From: Alphaproteobacteria bacterium
GTDB lineage: Bacteria > Pseudomonadota > Alphaproteobacteria > UBA6615
Length of the DNA: 16,383 nt
Reading direction: 5' to 3'
NCBI GenBank assembly: GCA_013003285.1
Contig: JABDJY010000315.1
Location: 1-16,383, forward strand
This document shows, piece by piece, positions 6,561 through 14,428 of the stretch (positions are counted from its first letter, which is position 1; the number at the start of each line of letters is the position of its first letter). The translations under genes and the position numbers were made by a program. The notes under the pieces were generated by a model. The model saw only the letters and a program-made list of their open reading frames with translations, searched no databases and was not told the DNA's origin.

Positions 6561-7892
6561 ATGAATGAGCACGATGACATCGATCTAACCGATACTACCG
6601 CCATTATCGAGGCGTTTGGTGGGATTCGGCCCATGGCCCATAAACTCGATGTACCGGTCAGCACCGTTCAGGGTTGGAAACAGCGCGACACCATCCCGGA
6701 AAATCGCGCCGCCGACATTTTGGCGGCGGCGAACACCCATAATGTGGATCTGTCCATGACCAAAGGCGAAATCAACGCCGGTGAAGACACCGACGCTAGC
6801 GAAGATACCGACGCGGATCGTTCGGAATCGGACTCGGAGTCAACGCAAACGGCAGCCTCACCGGTGATCGAACGCGCCAGCGAGGGGAAAAACAGCAATC
6901 GTGGCGCTTTCGTCATCGCGGTCGTCGCCTTAATCGTCGCGGTCGGTTTTGGCGGCTGGTCATTATTGGGCGGTGGCCAGGATGGTAGTGGTGCATCGCG
7001 CGGCGATTTCGACAAATTGTCCGACCGGTTGGCGGCGGTAGAGGACAAGGCGCGGGCGGGCGGCGATGACGGCGCGCAACGCCAGTTCGCCGCCGATCTC
7101 GCCGGCTTGCGCACCGAACTCGACCGTATGGCCCAGACCCTGGGTGAAAGTTCGCCGCCCTCGGCAGAAATCGGTGAACTCGGCACCCGCTTACAGGCCA
7201 CCGAGACCAAGCTCGATCAGGTGCAACGCCAGGCCGCCAGCGAAACTCGGGCGGCAGTGGCGGCATTAGCGACGGCACAGGAAGAGATCGCGCAATTGCG
7301 CCAGCAACTCGACGCACTGGGCGATAACGGATCGAACAATTCGCGCAATGTGAGCGATGCGGTCGGTCTCGCCCTGGCGGCGAGCAGATTGCAGCGCGCC
7401 CTGGATAATGGCGCACCCTATCAAGATGTTCTGATTAGCCTGCGCGCGTTGTCCGACGGTGACGCCACAATGGGTCCGATCCTCGACCGGATCGCCGGGC
7501 AAGCCGGGACGGGTGTTCCCACCCGGCAAAGCCTGACCGGATCGTTTGCCAGTGCCGCCCGCGACATTGTTGCCGCGGGCGATGCCGATGCGGCGGACGG
7601 TTGGACCGATCGGACCTTGCAGCGCATCCGCAGTGTGGCCTCGGTTCGGCGGATCGGCGCCGACACGCCGGGCGATACGCCGGAGGCGCGGGTCGCCCGC
7701 GCCGAAGCAAATCTAATTGGCGGTGATTTGGCCGGCGCGGTTGGCGAGTTGAATGGTCTAGATGGTGCGGCGGCGTCGGCTGCGGCCCCCTGGCTTACCG
7801 GTGCGCGGGCGCGGCTCGATGCCGATGTCGCGGTCATCGAGATCGAAGCGCTGGCGATTGCGCGTCTGCAGTCCGGCAACGGTGGATCGTAA
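6561..7892 (+). CDS. Mitofilin/Mic60-like inner-membrane protein with N-terminal HTH-like region
   Basis: A 443-residue membrane-anchored protein of the alphaproteobacterial mitofilin type (COG4223), related to mitochondrial Mic60, which shapes cristae. The parts in order are: an N-terminal helix-turn-helix-like stretch at residues 13-55 (AFGGIRPMAHKLDVPVSTVQ, then GWKQRDTIPENRA); an acidic Ser/Asp/Glu-rich linker at 66-110; one membrane helix at about 116-137; a heptad-rich coiled coil at about 148-255; and a helical C-terminal domain (about 263-443) with SDAVGLALAASRLQRAL. The last part, the gene order and the topology support the mitofilin call. The N terminus should face the cytoplasm and the bulk the periplasm. 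The ATG at 6561 has GGGAAAG upstream. The stop overlaps the hemY start as TAATG. The family call is fairly sure; a DNA-binding role for the N terminus is inference. Confidence 0.82.
   Translation: MNEHDDIDLTDTTAIIEAFGGIRPMAHKLDVPVSTVQGWKQRDTIPENRAADILAAANTHNVDLSMTKGEINAGEDTDASEDTDADRSESDSESTQTAASPVIERASEGKNSNRGAFVIAVVALIVAVGFGGWSLLGGGQDGSGASRGDFDKLSDRLAAVEDKARAGGDDGAQRQFAADLAGLRTELDRMAQTLGESSPPSAEIGELGTRLQATETKLDQVQRQAASETRAAVAALATAQEEIAQLRQQLDALGDNGSNNSRNVSDAVGLALAASRLQRALDNGAPYQDVLISLRALSDGDATMGPILDRIAGQAGTGVPTRQSLTGSFASAARDIVAAGDADAADGWTDRTLQRIRSVASVRRIGADTPGDTPEARVARAEANLIGGDLAGAVGELNGLDGAAASAAAPWLTGARARLDADVAVIEIEALAIARLQSGNGGS
6783..6818 (+). repeat. Two-copy 18-bp tandem repeat in the acidic linker
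   Basis: Units at 6783-6800 and 6801-6818 share GAAGAYACCGACGC and diverge in their last bases. They encode EDTDAS and EDTDAD in the acidic linker of the mitofilin-like protein. This suggests a small in-frame duplication in a disordered region that tolerates length change. Confidence 0.75.
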
Positions 7893-9310
7893 TGCGCCGG
7901 GCCATCTTCTTTTTTGTCGAAGTTGCCATCGTCGTGGCGGTGGCGGTGTGGCTCGCCAATCGTCCGGGTGTGGTCTCGGTCGACTGGCAGGGCTGGCGGG
8001 TCGAAACGTCGCTCGGCATTGTGGCGCTGGTGGTACTGGTGTTCGTTGTGCTGGCCGCGACCCTTTATGCTGGATGGCGCTGGTTGCGCCGCGCTCCGAG
8101 CGAGATGGCAGCGTCGCGCCGCCATCGCCGCGAGGCGACCGGCTATCGGGCGCTGACCGATGGGCTGGCGGCGGTCGCGGCGGGTGATGCATCGGCGGCG
8201 CGAAAACTAGCCCGCAAGGCGGACTCGCTTCTCAAGGAGCCGCCAATGACCCTACTTCTCTCGGCACAGGCGGCGCAACTCGATGGCGATGAGGCTACGG
8301 CGCGGCATTGCTTCGAACAAATGTTGGAACGCCCGGAGACCGAATTTCTTGGGCTGCGCGGCCTCATCCTGCAAGCCCTGCGTGATGGTGACGACGACCG
8401 CGCCCTGGACTACGCCCAGCGCGCCTATCCCCTGCAACCCTCCGCGCCTTGGCTGCTCGATGCTATGGTTTCGCTGCACAGCAAAGCGGGCCGGTGGCGA
8501 GCGGCACAGAAACTCGTGGAAGAAGCGCAGCGCCGCAAGCGGGTGCCGGCGGAAGTCGGCCGTCGTCAGCAGGCCGCGCTGTTGACCGAACGCGCGCGGT
8601 CCGCGATGAGCCGGGACAGCCTGTCGGATGCGTTCGAACAAATTCGCCGCGCCCATGATCTCGATCCTGCTCTCCCGCCGGCGGCCGAACTCATGGCGCG
8701 CCTGGTGGCCGACGATGGCCGCGTGCGCCGGGCGCGCAAAGTGTTGGAGCGCACCTGGCGGGTAGCGCCTCATCCGGCCTTGAGCGCAGCCTATTTAGAC
8801 ATTGTCGGCGACGAGGCGGCCCTCGATCGCTATCGCGCCATAACCCAACTCACCAAGGAGAACGCCAGCCATCCGGAGAGCCGGTTCGCCATCGCCGAGG
8901 CCGCCGTGGCGGCCAAGCTGTGGGGTGAGGCCAAGCAACAGCTCGAGGCGCTGGAAACCGCCGCACCGACCGCCCGGGTGTTTCGCCTTTGGGCGCGGCT
9001 GGCCGAAGCCGAAAACCAGGACGATGGCGCGGCGCGGCGCTGGATCGACCGGGCTGCCGACGCCGAGGCCGACAAGGCCTGGGTGTGTGCGAGCTGCGGC
9101 ACGGTGTCCGACGATTGGTCGGCGGTGTGCGGCCATTGTGCGTCATTTGCGACGCTCTCGTGGAAACAGCCGCCGCGGGTACACCGCGCGGTTATTGCGC
9201 CGCCGATGCCGGCGGAGACGGGGTCCGGCACCGCGCCGGAGTCGACCGCCCTGGCGCCGATCGATGCGGATACCGGCGCGGCGGTGGGAAAACCGGCCCA
9301 AATCGGCTGA
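7892..9310 (+). CDS. hemY: HemY-type membrane TPR protein with C-terminal zinc ribbon
   Basis: A 472-residue protein of the HemY N-terminal family, which sits in heme operons; its biochemical role is unsettled, and scaffolding of heme enzymes is one proposal. Two membrane helices are visible at residues 4-23 and 41-61, followed by a basic stretch (GWRWLRRAP). A long alpha-helical region of TPR-like repeats covers about 85-390 (for example DGDEATARHCFEQMLERPE and GDDDRALDYAQRAYPLQP). C399-x2-C402 and C413-x2-C416 form a zinc-ribbon or rubredoxin-like knuckle, and a Pro/Ala-rich tail ends the protein. The start overlaps the previous stop by one base (TAATG), so it is coupled to the mitofilin-like gene. 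It is unrelated to the protoporphyrinogen oxidase that is also named HemY in Bacillus. Confidence 0.92.
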   Translation: MRRAIFFFVEVAIVVAVAVWLANRPGVVSVDWQGWRVETSLGIVALVVLVFVVLAATLYAGWRWLRRAPSEMAASRRHRREATGYRALTDGLAAVAAGDASAARKLARKADSLLKEPPMTLLLSAQAAQLDGDEATARHCFEQMLERPETEFLGLRGLILQALRDGDDDRALDYAQRAYPLQPSAPWLLDAMVSLHSKAGRWRAAQKLVEEAQRRKRVPAEVGRRQQAALLTERARSAMSRDSLSDAFEQIRRAHDLDPALPPAAELMARLVADDGRVRRARKVLERTWRVAPHPALSAAYLDIVGDEAALDRYRAITQLTKENASHPESRFAIAEAAVAAKLWGEAKQQLEALETAAPTARVFRLWARLAEAENQDDGAARRWIDRAADAEADKAWVCASCGTVSDDWSAVCGHCASFATLSWKQPPRVHRAVIAPPMPAETGSGTAPESTALAPIDADTGAAVGKPAQIG

Positions 9311-9420
9311 AAACCGGGCAGACGTGGCCCGATCTTAGTCTTGCGTTAATCATATTAGCCTTGAATGACGGCACCGAAAGGCGCGCCGCCGGCACGCCGT
9401 TGCAACAGCGTTGTCTGTCA
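9311..9420. other. 110-bp gap between the heme-type block and the glycosylation operon
   Basis: The gap holds an AT-rich patch at 9341-9366 followed by GC-rich sequence. I see no terminator with a T-run and no convincing sigma-70 promoter. The downstream reading frame stays open through the gap and back into hemY, which blurs the start of the next gene. Confidence 0.5.
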
Positions 9421-11379
9421 ATGGCCGATACGTCCCTGTACCAGAAAAACCTGTTGTTTTTCACCACCGCCTATCCGCCGCTCGCGGAGAGAGTGCGTGA
9501 CCCCGAAACCGAACTGACCCAGCCGATTAATGACGATGACGGCCATATGGTCGATATCGATGTCGGCCAGGGCCGTTTGTACAATCGCCCGGCCGCCGAA
9601 TTCGCCGCCGAACAGGTGTCGTCCTACATGGCGCACCCGACCCGGATCGTGGTCGAACCGCCGAAGCTCGATGATCTGCACGACGCCTGCACCCACACTA
9701 TGGCGACCACGCTTGCGGGCGCCGCGCGCGACCGCTTGGAACAGCCACCGCTCGATCGCAGCGGTATCCTGTTGGTTGTCGGCATCGGTCTCGGGTTTCA
9801 TATCCGCGACCTGATCGCCCAAACCGGCCCGCGCCATGTCATCCTGGTCGAGCCCATCGGAGAGTTCCTCAACCATAGTTTGGCGGCGATCGACTGGCAG
9901 ACCCTCTGGACCGAATGTACCGAGGCCGGCACCACCATCGATGTCATCGCCGGCGGCGATCCGGCCAGCATCCAACAACAGCTCGAACCCTTGGTGATGC
10001 GCTTCGGCGAGACCGCCATCGACGGTTCCTACATCTACCTGCATTACCAGAACGACGTGACCCGGGCGGTTGCCGGCGCCTTCCACGGCTTGGCCGGCAT
10101 GACCGCCATCCTCAAAGGCTATTATACCGACGAAAAGCTGATGGTGGAAAACACCGTGGCCAATGTCGCCACACACGATTTCTGGTTGGTCGAAGGCGAA
10201 TTGCGGCAGCCGATCGACGTGCCGGTATTTGTCGTCGGCGCCGGCCCGTCACTCGATGCCAGCATCGAGGTAATCCGCCAATGGCAGGACCGGGCGATTA
10301 TCGTCACTGCCGGATCGACCCTGCAGGTGCTGTTACACCAGGGCATCGTTCCCGACTTTCATGTGGAAAAAGAAAACACCCAACCGACCGTCGACCGCCT
10401 GCGCCATATCCATGCGCGCAGCCGCGAGCAGTTCGGCGACGACAATTTCGGGCCGATCCGTCTGGTGGCGTCGACCACCGTGAAGCCGGGCGTGACCGAA
10501 TTATTCGATGAGAAATTCCTGTTCCTGCGATCGGCCCTGAGCTCGACGGCGATGTTCGGCGCCGGCCATCTGGCGGTTGATGGCACCTCGCCTTATTCGG
10601 CGAATGCGGCGCTGACCCTGGCGGCGATCCTGGGTTTCCGCGATGTCTATCTGTTCGGCTGCGATTGCGGCGCAAAAGACGCTGCCCGTCACCATTCGGG
10701 CGAAACCGCTTATTACACGCTGGATAATTATACCGACCGGGGCGTCGATTTTCCGTTGCGCGCGCCGGGTAATTTTGGTGGCGAGGTACTCACCAATCCC
10801 TATTTCGCCTGGAGCCGCCAGACCTACGAGCAAGTCATCGCGGCGGCGGGTCTGACCGTCCACAATTGCAGCGACGGTGTGATGATTGCCGGTGCGACGC
10901 CGTTGCCGCCGAACGACCTTACCCTCACCAACGCGCCGCTCGATAAGAATGCGGTGGCTGAGACGGTCAAAACCAGCTCCGCTCATTTCACCCCTGGCGC
11001 CTATTTGATCGACCAGGATGTCGCGGGTGCGGCAAACAATTGGCACGAATTCGCCGCCGCGTTTCGTGCCCATCTGGATACGAACCTGGCCACCGCCGGC
11101 AATATCAACCAGTTCGACCAGCATTTGCGTGGCTTTCTCGATCAAGCAGCGGAAAAATATGGCGGTGTGACGATCATACCGGGTGGTTCTGCGCGCTCTA
11201 TGGTGCCAGTCGCCGGCTACTATTTGAACCGTGCGGCCGATGACGACGCGCAAGCGCAGCTGATGGATGTGTTCCGCACCACCTACCGGGCCGAGATCGA
11301 ACGCATTCTCAATGACGGTTCGGCCCTGATGACCGGTTTGGAGACAGCGCCCGATGCGGCGCTGTCGTGGGCGGGCTAG
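9421..11379 (+). CDS. Maf-type flagellin glycosyltransferase (DUF115 / MptE-like)
   Basis: A 652-residue cytosolic protein of the motility-associated factor (Maf) family, which in other bacteria attaches nonulosonic acids such as pseudaminic or legionaminic acid to flagellin. The central DUF115 domain is clear: VFVVGAGPSLDASIEVI at residues 269-285, TAGSTLQVLLHQGIVPDFHV at 296-315, the adjoining ENT at 318-320, and GTSPYSANAALTLAAILGF then VYLFGCDCG at 388-417. The N-terminal part carries VVGIGLGFHIRDL (119-131) and ILVEP (141-145), a second Rossmann-like segment usual in Maf proteins. The ATG at 9421 was chosen because the protein begins MADTSLYQKNLLFF, as expected. There is no clear ribosome-binding site, and a TTG at 9361 is an alternative. 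It is 1 bp from neuB, which supplies the likely donor sugar. No flagellin gene lies in the window. Confidence 0.9.
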   Translation: MADTSLYQKNLLFFTTAYPPLAERVRDPETELTQPINDDDGHMVDIDVGQGRLYNRPAAEFAAEQVSSYMAHPTRIVVEPPKLDDLHDACTHTMATTLAGAARDRLEQPPLDRSGILLVVGIGLGFHIRDLIAQTGPRHVILVEPIGEFLNHSLAAIDWQTLWTECTEAGTTIDVIAGGDPASIQQQLEPLVMRFGETAIDGSYIYLHYQNDVTRAVAGAFHGLAGMTAILKGYYTDEKLMVENTVANVATHDFWLVEGELRQPIDVPVFVVGAGPSLDASIEVIRQWQDRAIIVTAGSTLQVLLHQGIVPDFHVEKENTQPTVDRLRHIHARSREQFGDDNFGPIRLVASTTVKPGVTELFDEKFLFLRSALSSTAMFGAGHLAVDGTSPYSANAALTLAAILGFRDVYLFGCDCGAKDAARHHSGETAYYTLDNYTDRGVDFPLRAPGNFGGEVLTNPYFAWSRQTYEQVIAAAGLTVHNCSDGVMIAGATPLPPNDLTLTNAPLDKNAVAETVKTSSAHFTPGAYLIDQDVAGAANNWHEFAAAFRAHLDTNLATAGNINQFDQHLRGFLDQAAEKYGGVTIIPGGSARSMVPVAGYYLNRAADDDAQAQLMDVFRTTYRAEIERILNDGSALMTGLETAPDAALSWAG

Positions 11380-11380
11380 C

Positions 11381-12436
11381 ATGGGCGAAACCTTCGACAT
11401 TGCAGGCCGTAAGATCGGCGAGGCCGCGCCCGGCTATTTGATTGCCGAAGTCGCGCAGGCACATGACGGATCATTGGGCACGGCGCACGCCTTCATCGAT
11501 GCGGCGGCGAAAGCCGGCGCGGACGCGATCAAGTTTCAGACCCATTTGGCAGAGGCCGAGTCGACGCGCGACGAACCGTTCCGTGTTCCCTTCAGTCGGC
11601 AGGATTCAAGCCGCTACGAATATTGGCAACGCACCTCGTTCAGCGCCGAGCATTGGGCCGGGTTGGCGGCACATGCGGGCGAGTGCGGATTGGCGTTTCT
11701 AAGCTCACCATTTTCAATCGAGGCGGTGGAGCTTCTGCGTGGGCTCAACGTCCCGGCTTGGAAAGTCGCTTCGGGCGAAATGGGTTCGGGCTCTCTGCTG
11801 GCCGCTATGTGCGCCGACCGCAAGCCGGTCCTGCTGTCCACCGGCATGAGCAGCTTTGCCGAAATCGATACAGCCGTGGCGGTGATCCGCGACGCCGGCG
11901 CGCCCTTGGCGGTAATGCAGTGCGCCAGCCTTTATCCGACGCCTCTCGAGGCTGTCGGCCTCAATGTGCTCGACGATTATCGCCGGCGCTATGGTTGCCC
12001 GGTTGGATTATCCGATCATTCCGGCAGCGTTTATCCGGCGCTCGCCGCCTTGGCGCAAGGCGCCCATATCATTGAAGTGCATCTGACCCTATCGCGCGAC
12101 ATGTTCGGCCCCGACGTGCCGGTCTCGCTGACCGTTGATGAATTGGCGGCGGTGGCGGCGTCCCGCGATGCGTTCCACACCATGGCCAGCCATCCGGTCG
12201 ACAAGGACGCGGCGGCCGATGCGCTGTCGGAAATGCGCACTATGTTCGGCCGCAGTCTGGCGCCGCGTACCGACTTGCCCGCCGGCACGGTGATCGACGC
12301 GGATATGCTGACCGTGAAGAAACCGGCGACGGGCATTCCCGCCGACGCGCTTGCGACCATTGTCGGCCGGCAATTGGTGCACTCCGTATCGGCCGACCGG
12401 TTGTTAATGTGGGAGGATATCGATGTCCCCGCTTGA
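11381..12436 (+). CDS. neuB: N-acetylneuraminate/nonulosonate synthase (NeuB family)
   Basis: Condenses phosphoenolpyruvate with an N-acetylhexosamine (ManNAc for NeuB; 6-deoxy diamino sugars for LegI and PseI) to a nine-carbon nonulosonic acid. The 351 residues comprise a TIM barrel (about 15-265) and a C-terminal SAF antifreeze-like domain (about 288-346). Visible motifs are AGADAIKFQTH with K51, WKVASGE with K128, LLSTGMSS, CASLYPTPLE and GLSDHSG with H213. H234 in IIEVHLTLSRD and H213 are the expected metal ligands. Two usual residues differ: the family normally has EKH where this has EVH, and GPDH where this has GPDV. The ATG at 11381 follows the maf stop by 1 bp; an in-frame ATG at 11354 inside maf is unlikely. 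Substrate specificity cannot be read from the sequence. Confidence 0.93.
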   Translation: MGETFDIAGRKIGEAAPGYLIAEVAQAHDGSLGTAHAFIDAAAKAGADAIKFQTHLAEAESTRDEPFRVPFSRQDSSRYEYWQRTSFSAEHWAGLAAHAGECGLAFLSSPFSIEAVELLRGLNVPAWKVASGEMGSGSLLAAMCADRKPVLLSTGMSSFAEIDTAVAVIRDAGAPLAVMQCASLYPTPLEAVGLNVLDDYRRRYGCPVGLSDHSGSVYPALAALAQGAHIIEVHLTLSRDMFGPDVPVSLTVDELAAVAASRDAFHTMASHPVDKDAAADALSEMRTMFGRSLAPRTDLPAGTVIDADMLTVKKPATGIPADALATIVGRQLVHSVSADRLLMWEDIDVPA

Positions 12437-13637
12437 TAGCGCGATCAACGGCCAGGCGCACGGCCCCCGGCGTTTGAACGGCGATGGCGGCGTGCGTAAG
12501 GTTTGCATCGTCGTCAACAGTCGCGCCAACTATGCCCGCATCAAATCGGTGATGCGCGCGGTGCAGCGCCATAACCGTTTGGAATTGCAATTGGTGGTCG
12601 GCGCGTCCGCACTGCTCTATCGCTACGGCAATGTGGTTGAGCTGATCCGCGCCGACGGGTTCGAGCCCGCCGCCGTGGTCTACTCCATCGTCGAGGGCGA
12701 GAACCCCACGACCATGGCGAAGTCGACCGGCATGGGCATCATCGAATTGTCCACCCAGTTCGAAAACCTGCAGCCCGATATTGTACTCACGGTCGCGGAC
12801 AGGTTCGAAACCATGGCGACGGCGATCGCCGCCAGCTACATGAATATCCCGCTCGCCCATACCCAAGGCGGCGAGGTCACCGGCTCGATCGATGAGAGCG
12901 TACGCCACGCCATCACCAAATTGGCCCATGTGCATTTCCCGGCGACTGAACTTGCCCGCGACAATGTGGTGCGCATGGGCGAGAACCCAACGGCGGTTCA
13001 TCTCACGGGCTGTCCGGCGATCGATCTGCTGGTCGATAACGATCTGAGCCTCCACCCGGACATTCTCAATCACGGCAAGGGGGTAGGCCCCTCGGTCGAT
13101 CCCGACGCGCCGTATATGATCGTGCTGCAGCATCCGGTCACCACCGAATATGGCAGCGGTTTTGTCCAGGTTCGCGAAACCTTGGAGGCGGTCACCCGTG
13201 TCGGCATGCAGATCGTATGGCTGTGGCCGAACGTGGACGCCGGCTCCGACGATGTCTCCAAGGGTCTGCGAATGTTCCGCGAGAAGAACCCCGATGCCAA
13301 TGTGCATTTCTACCGCAATTTCGCGGCCGAGGATTACGCCCGGCTGCTGAACAACGCCGCCTGCATCGTTGGTAATTCCAGCTCGGCCCTGCGCGAAGGC
13401 GCTTTTCTCGGGGTGCCGGCGGTGAATGTGGGCACCCGCCAACAGGGCCGCGAGCGAGGGCCGAACGTCATGGACGCCGATTATGACGCCGCCGCGATCG
13501 AACACGCGCTGCGGACGCAGATCGCCCATGGCCGCTATGGCGCGTCCACCTTGTTTGGCGACGGTCATTCCGGACAACGGGTGGCGAACATATTGGCCGA
13601 CGCTGAAATCAGCGTTCAAAAACGCCTAGCTTACTGA
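12423..13637 (+). CDS. neuC: UDP-N-acetylglucosamine 2-epimerase, hydrolysing (NeuC/LegG type)
   Basis: Converts a UDP-HexNAc to the free 2-epimer plus UDP, supplying the acceptor for NeuB. The 404 residues have the GT-B-like epimerase fold. RKVCIVVNSRANY at residues 25-37 is the N-terminal UDP-binding start. DIVLTVADRFETMATAIAA at 119-137 holds the catalytic-region aspartate. HTQGGEVTGSIDESVRHAIT at 146-165, QHPVTTEYG at 236-244, and VGNSSSALREGAFLGVP with VGTRQQGRERGPN at 316-348 are all diagnostic of the hydrolysing class. The start codon at 12423 has a strong GGAGG site and lies 14 bp inside neuB. It adds about 24 residues before the conserved core, and a GTG at 12492 is the alternative. 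NeuC and LegG are hard to tell apart without phylogeny. Confidence 0.93.
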   Translation: MSPLDSAINGQAHGPRRLNGDGGVRKVCIVVNSRANYARIKSVMRAVQRHNRLELQLVVGASALLYRYGNVVELIRADGFEPAAVVYSIVEGENPTTMAKSTGMGIIELSTQFENLQPDIVLTVADRFETMATAIAASYMNIPLAHTQGGEVTGSIDESVRHAITKLAHVHFPATELARDNVVRMGENPTAVHLTGCPAIDLLVDNDLSLHPDILNHGKGVGPSVDPDAPYMIVLQHPVTTEYGSGFVQVRETLEAVTRVGMQIVWLWPNVDAGSDDVSKGLRMFREKNPDANVHFYRNFAAEDYARLLNNAACIVGNSSSALREGAFLGVPAVNVGTRQQGRERGPNVMDADYDAAAIEHALRTQIAHGRYGASTLFGDGHSGQRVANILADAEISVQKRLAY

Positions 13638-13645
13638 GGTCTGCG

Positions 13646-14428
13646 ATGGATAACGCTTTCGAACCTGCCGGACATCTCGACCTCGCCTCGGAATATTTCC
13701 GCGACCAGGGATTGGCAGAACTCGTGGTCAGTAGCCAGGCGTCGGGCGCCAACGGCTATAGCGTGGCGATCGAGCCCGATATCGACGATTTGGTGCGCCT
13801 GCACCAGTTGGTGCGTGAGCGCCGCGCCTTCACGGTACTGGAATTCGGCTGTGGTTTCTCGACTTTGGTGATCGCCGATGCGTTGGCCAAGAACGCCGAC
13901 GAATTTGCCTCCAGCGACGCCGAGGTTGAATTGCTGCCCGCCGATGCGTTTCGGGTGTTCACCGTCGACGCCAGCGAGGCCTGGCTGGAGACCGCGATCG
14001 GTCGCATTCCCAACGGGTTGCAGACCCATGTGGTGCCGACCCACAGCCCGGTGCGGGCGGGAACCCATAACGGCCAGTTGTGTCATTTCTACGAACGCCT
14101 GCCCAATATGGTGCCCGACTTCATCTATCTCGACGGGCCCGATCCCCAGGATGTGGGCGGCGCCGTCAACGGTCTGGATTTCAGCCACCGCGAGCGCACC
14201 GTGATGTCGGGCGATCTGTTGCTGATGGAACCCAGTTTCGTGCCGGGCCTGATGGCGCTGATCGATGGCCGCACCAACAACGCGCGGTTCCTGGCCAACA
14301 ATTTCCGCCGCAGCTACGATTGGCTGGAAGATCCGGGCGGCGACTACACCATGTTCGAACTGGCGGAACCGCCCCTGGGGATGAAAAACCGGGAGCGTCT
14401 GGCCTATTGCGCGGGCGAAGACGAGTGA
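13646..14428 (+). CDS. Class I methyltransferase-like protein of the glycosylation operon
   Basis: A 260-residue soluble protein that I do not recognise as a named family. It has Rossmann-type methyltransferase features: VLEFGCGFST at residues 64-73 (glycine-rich motif I for S-adenosylmethionine), FTVDAS at 105-110 (acidic end of strand 2), DFIYLDGPDP at 158-167 (motif IV region), and DLLLMEPSF at 190-198. The start has a GAGG ribosome-binding site that overlaps the end of the neuC stop codon, and the gap is 8 bp. Its place between neuC and neuA suggests modification of a nonulosonic acid or glycan, for example O-methylation; this is inferred from context only. It could also be a non-catalytic relative. 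Confidence 0.8.
   Translation: MDNAFEPAGHLDLASEYFRDQGLAELVVSSQASGANGYSVAIEPDIDDLVRLHQLVRERRAFTVLEFGCGFSTLVIADALAKNADEFASSDAEVELLPADAFRVFTVDASEAWLETAIGRIPNGLQTHVVPTHSPVRAGTHNGQLCHFYERLPNMVPDFIYLDGPDPQDVGGAVNGLDFSHRERTVMSGDLLLMEPSFVPGLMALIDGRTNNARFLANNFRRSYDWLEDPGGDYTMFELAEPPLGMKNRERLAYCAGEDE

Noticed and set aside
9390..9410. Possible sigma-54 promoter (GGCACG then TTGCA) before the Maf gene
   Set aside because: The GG and GC elements are one base closer than the invariant spacing, and the other TGGC/TTGC pair at 9335-9344 is far too widely spaced.
8989..9420. Upstream extension of the Maf reading frame into hemY
   Set aside because: It would overlap hemY by more than 300 bp and add arginine-rich sequence without family character; the protein begins naturally at 9421.
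10501..11400. 299-codon minus-strand open frame within the Maf gene
   Set aside because: The plus-strand Maf frame carries the DUF115 motifs over the same interval, and there is no independent evidence for this one.
12240..13619. 459-codon minus-strand open frame across neuB and neuC
   Set aside because: It lies opposite two well-recognised genes, resembles no family I know, and has the composition of an antisense shadow.
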